Assembly (NCBI RefSeq): GCF_000196235.1
Contig: NC_008541.1
Coordinates: 4,402,001 to 4,466,000, forward strand
Length of the DNA: 64,000 nucleotides
Reading direction: 5' to 3'
From: Arthrobacter sp. FB24
Lineage (GTDB): Bacteria; Actinomycetota; Actinomycetes; Actinomycetales; Micrococcaceae
The notes under the pieces: generated by a model
The model's database searches: none
What the model saw: only the letters and a program-made list of their open reading frames with translations
What the model was told of the DNA's origin: nothing
Shown: piece after piece, positions 37,796 to 46,757 of the stretch
Numbering within the stretch: the stretch's first letter is position 1
How the letters are laid out: each line of letters begins with the position of its first letter
Position numbers and translations under genes: made by a program

Positions 37796-38643
37796 CCCTT
37801 CGGGAGATTCGCCTCCGGAGCCTTCTCAAAGAGTTTCTTCAGCCCGCCCTTCCGCGGAACCCTCACGGGCTCCGGCCAGCGCGGGCTAAGGCTGTCCCCC
37901 AGGGTCACGCCGCGCAGCTTGCGGCCGAAAAGCGGCAGGACCCAGTCGTGCACCCATCGCCGTTGCCGCTGTTCCCACTCCCGCAGGCTCATTTTGCCCG
38001 GCGGCTCCCACTCCAGCGGGCTGATCTTGTGCGGAACACCCAAATGGTCCAGAACCTGGGCGGCGAGGTATTTATGGCCGGCCTTGGACATGTGCAAGCG
38101 GTCCGAGTCCCACATCCGCCGGTCATGGAAGGCATCGAAGCACCAGTAGTCGACCAGAACGGCGTTGTACCTGGCGGCGATGTCCCGGACGCGTTGGTTG
38201 TAGGCGGTGTTGCGTTTCTTCAACGGCTCAAGGACGGCCGAAACCTTGACGTCGAAACCGGTGAACAACACCAGCGTGGCACCCGTGGCAGCCAGCCGGG
38301 CCACGAGGGCCTCGTACTCGGCCATGAGCGCCTCCACATCGGTGCCGAAGTCGAGGATGTCATTGCCGCCGGCATACAGGGTGACCAGCGTTGGCTCCAT
38401 CGCGAGCGCCGGTTCCAACTGCTCGTCGATGATGTGGCGGAGCCTCTTGCTGCGGATGGCCAGGTTTGCGTACTCCCACCCGGGTTCGGCTTTGGCCAGC
38501 TTCTCAGCCACCCGGTCGGCCCAGCCGCGCACCCCGTTGGGCAGCCGCTTGCTCCGGTCCCCCACGCCCTCGGTGAACGAGTCGCCCAGGGCAACAAACC
38601 GCCGTCGCCCATCCCTGTCCGGAAGCAAAGGAAATGAACCCAT
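37792..38643 (-). CDS. SGNH/GDSL family hydrolase, paralogue 2
   Basis: A 283-residue SGNH hydrolase very similar to the one at 33612-34373: both share ALGDSFTEGVG, PNGVRGWADRVAE, YANLAIR, ATGAT and FTGFD. The Asp-x-x-His pair is in SDRLHMSKAGH and the Gly-Asn-Asp in YAGGNDIL. It differs by a Pro/Arg/Lys-rich C-terminal tail of about 50 residues. No signal peptide. The two copies, about 3.4 kb apart on the same strand, look like an old duplication. Substrate unknown. Confidence 0.9.
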   Translation of the reverse strand: MGSFPLLPDRDGRRRFVALGDSFTEGVGDRSKRLPNGVRGWADRVAEKLAKAEPGWEYANLAIRSKRLRHIIDEQLEPALAMEPTLVTLYAGGNDILDFGTDVEALMAEYEALVARLAATGATLVLFTGFDVKVSAVLEPLKKRNTAYNQRVRDIAARYNAVLVDYWCFDAFHDRRMWDSDRLHMSKAGHKYLAAQVLDHLGVPHKISPLEWEPPGKMSLREWEQRQRRWVHDWVLPLFGRKLRGVTLGDSLSPRWPEPVRVPRKGGLKKLFEKAPEANLPKG

Positions 38644-38697
38644 CCCGGCACCCTACTCATACAAAGAAAAGACAGGGTTAACGGCCGACGACGAGGG

Positions 38698-38738
38698 GTG
38701 AGAGGGACTGGAAAAACCCGCCGGAAGTGGGAGAGCGT
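38698..38738. repeat. Short intergenic repeat module (degenerate pair)
   Basis: GTGAGAGGGACT at 38698 and GTGGGAGAGCGT at 38727, 29 bases apart, with GGAAAAACCCGCCGGAA between them. It is a weaker version of the modules at 46756 and 48691. On the minus strand it reads ACGCTCTCCCACTTCCGG about 50 bases after the siderophore-interacting protein stop. Confidence 0.65.
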
Positions 38739-38787
38739 TTGGAATACTGTCCGCCGGCGCTGACGGCGCACCAAACCGACAAAAGGC

Positions 38788-39828
38788 TTACAGCTCCGCT
38801 TTGCCCTGCCGCCAGTAGCCCATGAACGCCACCTGTTTGCGGTCGATCCCGACGTCGCGCACCAGGTACCGGCGCATCTCCTTGATGACCCCCGCCTCGC
38901 CGGCAATCCAGGCGTAGAAGGGCATGGCTCCAGCGGGCATGCCGGGGTTCTTCGTGGCTGCGATGGCCGCGGTTTCCATCCTCGCGGGCGTCTCCCAGAG
39001 GATCTCCTGGTCCACGTCAACATCTTCGGGTTCCGGACCGGCCCCGCCGGACGCGGCCTTGATGCCCACCCAGCCTGGCTCGGGTACGGCGGCGCGTACG
39101 GCCGCCTGCAGGAGTTCGCCATGGGGGCGCGATCGACCGATCAAGGCGCCTCGCGCCAGCCAGGTGATTTCGACGTCGGCGTCCGACTTCAGGTCCAGGA
39201 AATCGCCGGCTTCGGGGACCTCAAGGAACGCGTGCCCGCTCATGTAAGGCGGGAGGCTTTCCAGGATGGCGCTGATGGCAGGGACAGCGGTTTCGTCGCC
39301 TGCGAGGAGCACGCGCTGGGCCAGTCCGGGACGCCATTCGATGCCTGAGTAGATCTCGGCCGTAACGCAGTGCGCCGCGCGGTTGTTGGGTCCGATGAGG
39401 GTGAGGGCGTCCCCGGGCTTAGCGTTCAGTGCCCAGTTTGCCGCGGGACCGCCGTTGCCCGCCGAGTCAAAGTGCATCACGAAGTCCACATCGATCTCGG
39501 GGTAGACGGCATCGAGCCGTTCCTGCCGGACGGTGTAAGTGCGCATGGAGCCGCGGGTCGCCGGGTCCATGGCCAGCCATTCCCGGTACCAGCCGGACTG
39601 CTCCGTCTGGAAAACAGGCAGCGGCAGCCGGGTGCCGTCCTCGGCAAGGGAAGGGATCATCAGCTTCACGCGAAGGTCCAAGGTTCCGCCATGGACGCCG
39701 AAGTCACGCAGCGAATACCCGCCGAATGTGATGCGGCGGAAGTTTGGGCTGAGTTCCTGCACGGCGGTGACGGTCACGTCGAAGGCCAGGGTCATGGGTT
39801 CGGTACCGGCGATGTCGCGGGTCTTCAT
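38788..39828 (-). CDS. Siderophore-interacting protein (SIP family ferric-siderophore reductase)
   Basis: A 346-residue flavoprotein of the ViuB/SIP family. The FAD-binding domain shows RTYTVR (near residues 96-101, the R-x-Y-T/S motif) and the NAD-binding domain shows LLAGDETAVPAISAIL. It removes iron from ferric-siderophores in the cytoplasm after import. It is the last gene of a five-gene operon and overlaps the ATPase gene stop by four bases. A repeat module follows its stop. Confidence 0.95.
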   Translation of the reverse strand: MKTRDIAGTEPMTLAFDVTVTAVQELSPNFRRITFGGYSLRDFGVHGGTLDLRVKLMIPSLAEDGTRLPLPVFQTEQSGWYREWLAMDPATRGSMRTYTVRQERLDAVYPEIDVDFVMHFDSAGNGGPAANWALNAKPGDALTLIGPNNRAAHCVTAEIYSGIEWRPGLAQRVLLAGDETAVPAISAILESLPPYMSGHAFLEVPEAGDFLDLKSDADVEITWLARGALIGRSRPHGELLQAAVRAAVPEPGWVGIKAASGGAGPEPEDVDVDQEILWETPARMETAAIAATKNPGMPAGAMPFYAWIAGEAGVIKEMRRYLVRDVGIDRKQVAFMGYWRQGKAEL

Positions 39829-40649
39829 GAAACGAACTCCAGTTCAGTTGCAGTGGTGTGGTGCCGGCCGAGCGGAATGATCAGCGGCGTGCCGGAAACG
39901 GGGTCGGAAAGTACCCGGGAGTCCAAACCGAAAACGTCCCGGACCAGGTCCTCAGTGACCACGTCGGTGGACGCGCCCTCGGCCACGATCCGGCCGCCCT
40001 TCATGGCGATCACGTGGTCCGCATACCGTGCCGCGAGGTTCAGGTCGTGCAGGACGATGGCCACGGTGGTGCCGCGCGTGCGGTTGAGGTCGGTGACCAG
40101 GTCCAGCACTTCCACCTGGTGGGCGAGGTCCAGGTAGGTGGTGGGTTCGTCCAGGAGCAGCACGTCAGTTTCCTGGGCGAGCGCCATCGCGATCCAGACG
40201 CGCTGGCGCTGGCCGCCGGACAGTTCGTCCACGTTGCGCCCGGCGAGTTCCAGCGTTTCGGTGGCCTCCAGCGCGCGCTGCACCGCGGCGTCGTCGTCCG
40301 TTGACCAGCTGCGAAAAAAGCCCTGGTGCGGGTACCGCCCGCGTCCCACCAGGTCGCGGACCATGATGCCGTCCGGCGCAGTGGGGTGCTGCGGCAGGAG
40401 GCCCAGGGTCCGGGCGACGTCCCGGGCCGAGCGGGTGTGGATGTCCTTGCCGTCCAGCGCCACGGTCCCGGCCGCAGGCTTCAGCAGCCGGGACAGTCCG
40501 CGGAGCAGGGTGGACTTCCCGCACGCGTTCGCGCCCACGATCATGGTCACCTTGCCCTCGGGGATCTCCGCCTGCAGCCCTTCCACAACTGTGCGCTGGG
40601 CGTATTTGAGGGTGAGGTCCGTGGCGCGCAGAACAGCCATCTCAGGCAT
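39825..40649 (-). CDS. Iron-siderophore ABC transporter, ATP-binding protein
   Basis: A 274-residue FepC/FecE-type ATPase. Walker A GANACGKS is at residues 39-46, the signature LSGGQRQRVW near 140-149 and Walker B DVLLLDEPTTYLDL near 160-173. It powers import of ferric-siderophore through the two FecCD-type permeases encoded just upstream; its start overlaps the second permease gene by 8 bases. Confidence 0.95.
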   Translation of the reverse strand: MPEMAVLRATDLTLKYAQRTVVEGLQAEIPEGKVTMIVGANACGKSTLLRGLSRLLKPAAGTVALDGKDIHTRSARDVARTLGLLPQHPTAPDGIMVRDLVGRGRYPHQGFFRSWSTDDDAAVQRALEATETLELAGRNVDELSGGQRQRVWIAMALAQETDVLLLDEPTTYLDLAHQVEVLDLVTDLNRTRGTTVAIVLHDLNLAARYADHVIAMKGGRIVAEGASTDVVTEDLVRDVFGLDSRVLSDPVSGTPLIIPLGRHHTTATELEFVS

Positions 40650-41811
40650 CCTTTCGGTTGGAGGTGACCAGCAGCCACAGCAGGAACGGGGCGCCCAGGG
40701 CGCCGGTGACCACGCCGACCGGCAGGACGGTGCCGTCCAGCAGCAGGGGCGCGATGTTCGCGGCGAAGTAGTCCGCCGCCAGTACTATCAGCACCCCGGC
40801 GAGGGCCGACGCCGGGAGGCTGGCTTTTGCGGTGAAGCGTCGGGCGATGGGCCCGGCCAGGAAGGCGACGAACGCGACAGGGCCGGCCGCCGCCGTCGCC
40901 ACCGCCGCGAGGGCCACGGCGACGACCACGACGGCCAGCCGCGTGAAGCCGACCCTGATGCCGAGCCCGGCGGCGGCGTCATCGCCCAGTTCCAGGATGC
41001 GCAAGGGGCCGGAGAGTGCGGCTGCCGCAGGGATGAGGACCAGCAGCGCGAGGGCAAGGACGCCGGCGCGGTCCCAGCTGGCGGAATTGACGGAGCCGTT
41101 AAGCCACACCAGGGCGTCGGCCGCCGTGCGGATGTCCGCCCGGGTCATGAGGAAGCTGACCACGGCGTGGAGGGCGGCGGCGATGCCCACGCCCGCCAGG
41201 ATCAGCCGGCTGCCGGCCGCATTGCCGCTGTTTCCGCCGCCGGACCCCAGGGACCCGCCGCGGGAGATGGCGTAGATGAGCGCGGCAACCCCCAGCGCAC
41301 CGGCGAGGGCGGCACCGGAGACCACGGCCCCGGACGCTCCGAAAACAACGATTGCCGCGACGGCGGCGGCGCTGGCACCGTAGCTGATGCCGATGACGTC
41401 CGGGCTGGCCAGCGGATTGCGGAGCATCGTCTGGAAGAGGGCGCCGGCAAGGCCGAACGCGGCACCGATCATGGTGCCGATCACGGCGCGGGGAAGCTTG
41501 TTTTCCATAACGATGAAGCTTGCGCCGGGGATCTTCTGGCTGCCGGTGAGGTGGGCGAGCAGGATTTTGAAGAAGTCGGGGATCGTGACGGTGTAGCTGC
41601 CCAGCAGAACGCTGACGGCGAAGAGGACCACGACGGCGAACGCCAGCATGGCGGTCCGGTTCAGGCCGTTGCGGTGCCCCTTACCAGCGGGAACGGGCAG
41701 ATATGGCCCTGGTTTCGCGGTTTTGAGGGCATCAACTGCCCGTTCGCGCCCGGCACCGGGGGCGTTGTCTCCCAGTTCGCGCCCGACGTGGGCGAGGTCT
41801 GCCTTGCTCAC
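40642..41811 (-). CDS. Iron-siderophore ABC transporter, FecCD-type permease 2
   Basis: A 389-residue permease with about ten hydrophobic helices and the family signature GAAFGLAGALFQTMLRNPLASPDVIG (read as two parts, GAAFGLAGALFQ and RNPLASPDVIG). The GTG at 41811 overlaps the stop of permease 1 (GTGA), so it is preferred to the upstream ATG at 41844. A hydrophilic N-terminal extension of about 50 residues precedes the first helix. Forms a heterodimeric channel with permease 1. Confidence 0.94.
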   Translation of the reverse strand: MSKADLAHVGRELGDNAPGAGRERAVDALKTAKPGPYLPVPAGKGHRNGLNRTAMLAFAVVVLFAVSVLLGSYTVTIPDFFKILLAHLTGSQKIPGASFIVMENKLPRAVIGTMIGAAFGLAGALFQTMLRNPLASPDVIGISYGASAAAVAAIVVFGASGAVVSGAALAGALGVAALIYAISRGGSLGSGGGNSGNAAGSRLILAGVGIAAALHAVVSFLMTRADIRTAADALVWLNGSVNSASWDRAGVLALALLVLIPAAAALSGPLRILELGDDAAAGLGIRVGFTRLAVVVVAVALAAVATAAAGPVAFVAFLAGPIARRFTAKASLPASALAGVLIVLAADYFAANIAPLLLDGTVLPVGVVTGALGAPFLLWLLVTSNRKDA

Positions 41812-42866
41812 AGTCCGGCCCCCTTCCCGCGGCGGACCAGCCACACGAAGACCGGCGCGCCAACCAGGGCCGTCATGATTCCCGCCGGGACTTCACCGGG
41901 CAAAAGGACAACCCGGCCGAGAATGTCCGCGGACAGCAGGAGCACCGGCGCCAGGACGAGCGAAAAGGGCAGGATCCAGCGGTAGTCGGGTCCGGTCAGG
42001 AAGCGGACGGCGTGCGGAATGACGAGCCCCACAAAGCCGATGGGCCCGGCGAGGGCGGTGGCTGACCCGCACAGCAACACGATGCCCAAGGCAGTCACAC
42101 CGCGGACCAGCCCCACCCGCTGGCCGAGTCCGCGCGCAATGTCATCGCCCAGTGCCAGGCTGTTGAGGATGCGGCCGGTAGCCAGCACGATGACCGCGCC
42201 GAGAACAAGGAACGGCACGCCGGGCAGCACCACGGACCAGTCGCGCCCGGCAATTCCGCCCACCTGCCAGAACCGGAACCGGTCCAGCGTGTCCTGGCTC
42301 GAAACCAGGATGACGTTCATCAACGAGTACAGCCCGGCGCTGAGGGCGGCGCCCGCCAGGGCGAGTTTCACCGGCGTCGCGCCTTCCCTGCCCAGCGAGG
42401 CGACGAGGTAAACGACGGCGGCAGCCGCCGCGGCGCCGATGAAGGCGAACCAGATGTATCCGGTCAGGGAAGAGATCCCGAAAACGTAGATTCCGGTGAC
42501 CACGGCCAGCGCGGCGCCGGCGTTGACACCCATGATGCCGGGGTCGGCCAGCGGGTTGCGGGCCACGCCCTGCATGGCGGCGCCGGCCAGGCCGAGGGCA
42601 CCGCCGGCGAGGAGTCCCAGGACGGTGCGCGGGATGCGTGCATGGACCACCGCGTGGTCGCCGTCGGCGGGATCGAACCGGATGAGCGCCTGCCACACGG
42701 TGTCGAGGGGAAGCCCGCGGGCGCCGACGGCCAGCGAAACTGCGGAAAAAAACACAAGTACGGCGACGGCGGTAATCAGCCACGCAGCCCGCTTGCGTGC
42801 GGCGGGGCGGACGGAAGGCGGACTGAACGCGCTGCCCCGGCCCGCCGTCGTCGTACTTGGTGTCAT
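41808..42866 (-). CDS. Iron-siderophore ABC transporter, FecCD-type permease 1
   Basis: A 352-residue FecCD-type permease. The segments GGALGLAGAAMQG and RNPLADPGIMGVN form the family signature and GPIGFVGLVIPH is the conserved coupling region. It follows the binding-protein gene by 10 bases and overlaps the next permease gene, so it is in the iron-regulated operon. Confidence 0.95.
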   Translation of the reverse strand: MTPSTTTAGRGSAFSPPSVRPAARKRAAWLITAVAVLVFFSAVSLAVGARGLPLDTVWQALIRFDPADGDHAVVHARIPRTVLGLLAGGALGLAGAAMQGVARNPLADPGIMGVNAGAALAVVTGIYVFGISSLTGYIWFAFIGAAAAAAVVYLVASLGREGATPVKLALAGAALSAGLYSLMNVILVSSQDTLDRFRFWQVGGIAGRDWSVVLPGVPFLVLGAVIVLATGRILNSLALGDDIARGLGQRVGLVRGVTALGIVLLCGSATALAGPIGFVGLVIPHAVRFLTGPDYRWILPFSLVLAPVLLLSADILGRVVLLPGEVPAGIMTALVGAPVFVWLVRRGKGAGL

Positions 42867-42876
42867 GGTGAGATGC

Positions 42877-43998
42877 CTACTTCACTGCGTCCGCTGCGCT
42901 GGCCAGCTGGGGCAGGAAGGTGTCCAGCGACCACGGCAGGCTAAGGGGCGACGACGCCGAGATGGACAGCGTGAGCGTGTTGTCCGAGTCGGCAACCAGT
43001 GCGCCGTTCTTGATGGCCGGGATCTGGCCCAGCAGGGGATCGGCCTTGATGGAATCGGTGGTGCCGGAGTCAGGAACCCAGGTCACGAAGATGTCCGATT
43101 CGAGTTCGTTGGCCTTTTCGGCGGACCACGGGATGAAGAACTCCTTGGAGCCCTTCGAGTTTTCCTCCACAACCGGGGCGAGCTTCATGCCGATCTCCGA
43201 GAGGAAGCGCGGACGGTTATCGTTCCCGGTGTAGACGTTCACGCCGTCGCTCTTGGCGGGCTCCAAGTTGCCGTAGATGAAGCTCTTGTCGGCCAGCTGC
43301 GGATACTTGGAAACCTTGTCCTTGATGGTGGCTTCGGTGTCCGAGATCAGTTTGGTGGCCTCGGTTTCCTTGCCCAGTGCCTTGCCGATGATGCTGGTGG
43401 AGTCCTGCCAGGAGGTGCCGTAGGCGATCTCCGGGTGGGCGACCACCGGGGCGATCTCGCTGAGCTTCTTGTAGTCCTCTTCCGTCAGGCCCGAGTAGGC
43501 GCCCAAGATGACGTCCGGGTTGAGCTTGGCGATTTCGGTGAAGTTGATGCCGTCCGCCTCGGAGAACTGGACCGGCGCCTTTTCCGTGCCGAAGCCGGCA
43601 CCCAGCTCTTCCAGCTTGGCGTCCTTCCACGGCGTGGAGCCCTTGTCGTTGCCGCCCCATTCGTTCTTGGGTACGCCCACGGGGACAACGCCCAGGGCGA
43701 GTGCGACGTCGTCGTTGACCCAGGAAACCGTGACCACGCGCTGCGGCTGGGACTCGATGGTGGTCTCGCCGAAGACGTGCTTGATGGTGACGGGGAACTG
43801 CGAGCTGCCGGACTGGCTGGCCGTCGCCGTGCCGGTGCCGGATGCCGCCGGACCGGTGGAGCAGGCAGTCAGCGAGAGGGCTGCTGCTGCCAGGACGGCC
43901 GTTGCCTTGCCGGCGGTCTTGAGCAGCATGCGGCGGGACGGACCGGCGGCGAATCCGCTGCGGCCGGCGCCGAGGCCGGAGAAGAGGGGGGAAGTCAC
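42877..43998 (-). CDS. Iron-siderophore ABC transporter, substrate-binding lipoprotein
   Basis: A 373-residue class III (helical-backbone) binding protein. It has a twin-arginine-like RRMLLK, a hydrophobic stretch and the lipobox LTAC (Cys46), so it should be anchored outside the membrane; the binding domain starts near FGETTIESQPQRVV. An upstream in-frame ATG at 44016 exists, but the AAGGAG ribosome-binding site lies after it and 5 bases before the GTG at 43998, which decides the start. First gene of the siderophore operon, with an iron box upstream. Confidence 0.94.
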   Translation of the reverse strand: MTSPLFSGLGAGRSGFAAGPSRRMLLKTAGKATAVLAAAALSLTACSTGPAASGTGTATASQSGSSQFPVTIKHVFGETTIESQPQRVVTVSWVNDDVALALGVVPVGVPKNEWGGNDKGSTPWKDAKLEELGAGFGTEKAPVQFSEADGINFTEIAKLNPDVILGAYSGLTEEDYKKLSEIAPVVAHPEIAYGTSWQDSTSIIGKALGKETEATKLISDTEATIKDKVSKYPQLADKSFIYGNLEPAKSDGVNVYTGNDNRPRFLSEIGMKLAPVVEENSKGSKEFFIPWSAEKANELESDIFVTWVPDSGTTDSIKADPLLGQIPAIKNGALVADSDNTLTLSISASSPLSLPWSLDTFLPQLASAADAVK

Positions 43999-44026
43999 GG
44001 AACTCCTTAGGGTCAATGATGCGAAC

Positions 44027-44045
44027 CTAAGTAAGGCTAGCCTAC
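44027..44045. promoter_or_regulatory. DtxR/IdeR-type iron box
   Basis: CTAAGTAAGGCTAGCCTAC matches about 15 of 19 positions of the DtxR/IdeR consensus TWAGGTWAGSCTWACCTWA. It lies 29-47 bases upstream of the GTG start of the siderophore operon, so the operon is probably repressed by an iron-loaded regulator. Confidence 0.75.
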
Positions 44046-44250
44046 CCTTCTGTGAATTACGGAAGGTTTGCGTAACGTAATTGTCTCAATCAGGCCTGCC
44101 TGCCTGGTTGGTCGGCTGCCGCGGACCAAAAGTGAGGCTTCACACGCCCGAATTCGTTGGGTGCGCGGGGTGAACAGTGGTTCACTTGAAGGGACAGTAA
44201 ACGCGCGTTCACCCCTTGTGGCCGCCTCACGCCCAGAAGGTCCCGCCCTG

Positions 44251-46203
44251 ATGCCCCCATCCCGCAATAGATCCATGTCCCCCGGTGCCATCACGGCAGT
44301 CCTTGCGCTGAGCGGCACGGTGGTGGCGCTGATGCAGACCCTCGTGGTGCCGCTCCTTCCGGATTTCCCCGGAATCCTCGGCGTTACGGCCGACGACGCG
44401 TCCTGGCTGGTCACCGCCACGCTGCTCTCCAGCGCCGTGGCCACCCCGATCGTGTCCCGCAGCGCGGACATGTACGGCAAACGTAAAATGATGGTGATCT
44501 GCCTCGCCATCATGGTTGCCGGCTCCATCGTGGCCGCGGTGGGGGGAAGCTTCCTCTGGCTTATCGTCGGCCGGGCACTGCAGGGGTTCTCCTCGGCCTT
44601 GATTCCCGTAGGCATCAGCATCATGCGCGACGAACTGCCCAAGGAAAAGATGGGATCCGCCGTAGCCCTGATGAGCGCCACGCTGGGCATCGGCAGCGCA
44701 CTGGGCCTCCCGCTGGCCGGGCTGCTTTACGAAAGCCTGGGCTGGGAGTCCATCTTCTGGGTTTCCGGTGGCGCCGGCACGCTGCTGCTCGCTGCCGTCG
44801 TCCTGGTGGTTCCCGAATCCAAGGTGCGCACACCGGGCCGCTTCGACTACCTCGGCGCAGTGATTCTTTCCGCGGCACTGGCAGCGCTGCTCCTGGGCAT
44901 TTCCAAGGGCGGATCGTGGGGCTGGAGTTCCGAACCGGTGCTGCTTTTGTTCCTCGCCGCCGCCATCCTCCTGGCCGCCTGGCTGCCCTACGAGCTGAAG
45001 GTCAGCCAGCCGATGGTGGACCTCCGCACCTCCGGCCGGCGCCCTGTCCTCCTGACCAACCTGGCATCCCTGCTGGTGGGTTTCGCCATGTTCGCCAACA
45101 TGCTGCTGACCACCCAGCAGCTCCAACTGCCCACCTCCACCGGCTACGGTTTCCAGCTCAGCGTGATCACCGCCGGCCTCTGCATGGTTCCATCCGGCCT
45201 GGCCATGGTGGTCTTCGCTCCCGTTTCCGGCGGCATCATCCGGCGGTTCGGCGGGAAGACTGCGCTGATCTCGGGCGCGGCGGTCATGGTGGTGGGGTAC
45301 GTTGGCCGCGTCTTCTTCTGGGATTCCATCGCCTCGGTGATCATCGGCTCCACGGTGGTCAGCATCGGCACCGCCATCGCCTACGCCGCGATGCCCACCC
45401 TGATCATGGGGGCCGTGCCCATCACCGAAACAGCCTCGGCCAACGGCCTCAACAGCCTGGTGCGGTCTATTGGAACCTCGACGTCGAGTGCAGCCGTCGC
45501 CGCCGTCCTCACCTCAGTGACCATCACCGTGGGATCCGCCCGGCTGCCGTCCTTCGAGGCATTCAAGGACGTCTTCTGGATGGCCGCCCTGGCGTCCGCG
45601 GCCTCCATGGTGGCTGCCGTGTTCATCCCGCGGGCCGCGGCCGCAGCCAAGGCGGCCCTCCCTGCGCCGGCCGCCACCGAACTGGTGGTGCAGGGGCGCG
45701 TCCTGACGGCCGACCGCCGCCCGGTCACTCCCGCCGTCGTCACCGTCCTGCAGACAAGCGGCGAACCGGTGGACTGGAGCCGGGTGGACAGCGATGGCAA
45801 CTATTCCGTGGCACTGCCCGGGGCGGGAACATATCTGATGGTGGCCAACGCCGCCGGCTGGGCGCCGATGGCAGAGGTGTTCGACTTCGACGGCCGCACG
45901 CTCCAGCAGAACTTCCACCTGGAAAACCGCCTGGAACTGGCCGGAACCGCCACGGTGGGAGGCACGGCCCTCACGGACGCGGTGGTCACCCTGTTGCAGG
46001 CCTCCGGCGAACACGTGGCGACAGTCCGCACCGATTCGGAGGGACGCTATTCACTGCCGCTGCCCTTGGCCGGGCGCTACATCGTGACCCTGCTGAACCC
46101 GGCGACCCACCAGGCCATCGCCCGGAAGCTGGCCGTGGACAACCGGTCGGTGACCGCGGACCTGGCGATGGACGCCCCGGCCGGACAGCTGGTGGACGCG
46201 TGA
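44251..46203 (+). CDS. MFS drug-efflux-type transporter with two C-terminal beta-sandwich-like repeats
   Basis: A 650-residue protein. Residues about 10-460 form a DHA2-type 14-helix major facilitator domain, with the loop motif SRSADMYGKRKMM (motif A) and the GSALGLPLAGLL segment. After a short linker, residues about 478-645 hold two homologous repeats of about 80 residues, each with V-V-T-x-L-Q-x-S-G-E, D-S-x-G-x-Y-S and G-x-Y at matching positions, resembling carboxypeptidase-regulatory/Cna-B-like domains. The ATG at 44251 has AGAAGG upstream. It is coupled to a TetR gene (GTGA overlap). It probably exports a drug or metabolite by proton antiport; the role of the tail is unknown. Confidence 0.9.
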   Translation: MPPSRNRSMSPGAITAVLALSGTVVALMQTLVVPLLPDFPGILGVTADDASWLVTATLLSSAVATPIVSRSADMYGKRKMMVICLAIMVAGSIVAAVGGSFLWLIVGRALQGFSSALIPVGISIMRDELPKEKMGSAVALMSATLGIGSALGLPLAGLLYESLGWESIFWVSGGAGTLLLAAVVLVVPESKVRTPGRFDYLGAVILSAALAALLLGISKGGSWGWSSEPVLLLFLAAAILLAAWLPYELKVSQPMVDLRTSGRRPVLLTNLASLLVGFAMFANMLLTTQQLQLPTSTGYGFQLSVITAGLCMVPSGLAMVVFAPVSGGIIRRFGGKTALISGAAVMVVGYVGRVFFWDSIASVIIGSTVVSIGTAIAYAAMPTLIMGAVPITETASANGLNSLVRSIGTSTSSAAVAAVLTSVTITVGSARLPSFEAFKDVFWMAALASAASMVAAVFIPRAAAAAKAALPAPAATELVVQGRVLTADRRPVTPAVVTVLQTSGEPVDWSRVDSDGNYSVALPGAGTYLMVANAAGWAPMAEVFDFDGRTLQQNFHLENRLELAGTATVGGTALTDAVVTLLQASGEHVATVRTDSEGRYSLPLPLAGRYIVTLLNPATHQAIARKLAVDNRSVTADLAMDAPAGQLVDA

Positions 46204-46757
46204 GCGCGGCCGTGGTGTCCAGCCGCGACGCCGTCCTGGATTCGGCCGGCAGGCTGTTCGGCGAGCGCGGCTACCGCGGCGTGACGGTCCGCGACATCGC
46301 CTCTGACGCCGGCGTCTCAGCAGCCCTGGTGATGAAGCTTTTCGGCTCCAAGGAAAAACTGTTTGCAGCCGCCAAACCGGACGAGTCGCTGCTGTCCGAT
46401 CTCGACGTCCCGGCCGCCGAGCTCGGCGCGACACTGGTGTTCCGTGTCCTGATGCGCCGGGAACGCGGGCTGAAAGAGCCGTGGGCCATGCTCCCGTTCA
46501 CCATACAGGACTCCCCGACGCCCGACGCCGCCCGCGCAGAAACGCGCGAACGGTACCTCACCGCCATGGCCACGCTCCTGGAGGATACGACGCCGGACCG
46601 GCGTTACGCATCCACCGTCGTCGCGCTCATGACCGGTTTTGGCGAAGCGGTAAGGACTCTCGGCATGTTCGACGACTGGGACTTCGACGACCTGGTGGCC
46701 CACTACGGGGCCATCGTGCAGGCACAGGTCGACGCGTGCGGCGAGACCCGCCCCTAA
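46200..46757 (+). CDS. TetR-family transcriptional regulator
   Basis: A 185-residue regulator with an N-terminal helix-turn-helix GVTVRDIASDAGVSAALVMKLFGSKEKLF (residues about 28-56 as separate helices: TVRDIASDAG, VSAALVMKLFG) and a helical ligand domain. The GTG start overlaps the transporter stop by four bases, so the two are translationally coupled; it likely represses the transporter operon. The first unit of a tandem repeat overlaps its stop codon. Confidence 0.92.
   Translation: MSAAVVSSRDAVLDSAGRLFGERGYRGVTVRDIASDAGVSAALVMKLFGSKEKLFAAAKPDESLLSDLDVPAAELGATLVFRVLMRRERGLKEPWAMLPFTIQDSPTPDAARAETRERYLTAMATLLEDTTPDRRYASTVVALMTGFGEAVRTLGMFDDWDFDDLVAHYGAIVQAQVDACGETRP

Noticed and set aside
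44068..44250. Upstream start for the MFS transporter at ATG 44068
   Set aside because: The extra 61 residues are basic and lack features of the family; ATG 44251 has a ribosome-binding site and leads directly into the first helix.
44916..46199. Extended 613-codon frame in front of the TetR gene
   Set aside because: It overlaps the MFS transporter in another frame; the TetR fold starts at GTG 46200, overlapping the transporter stop.
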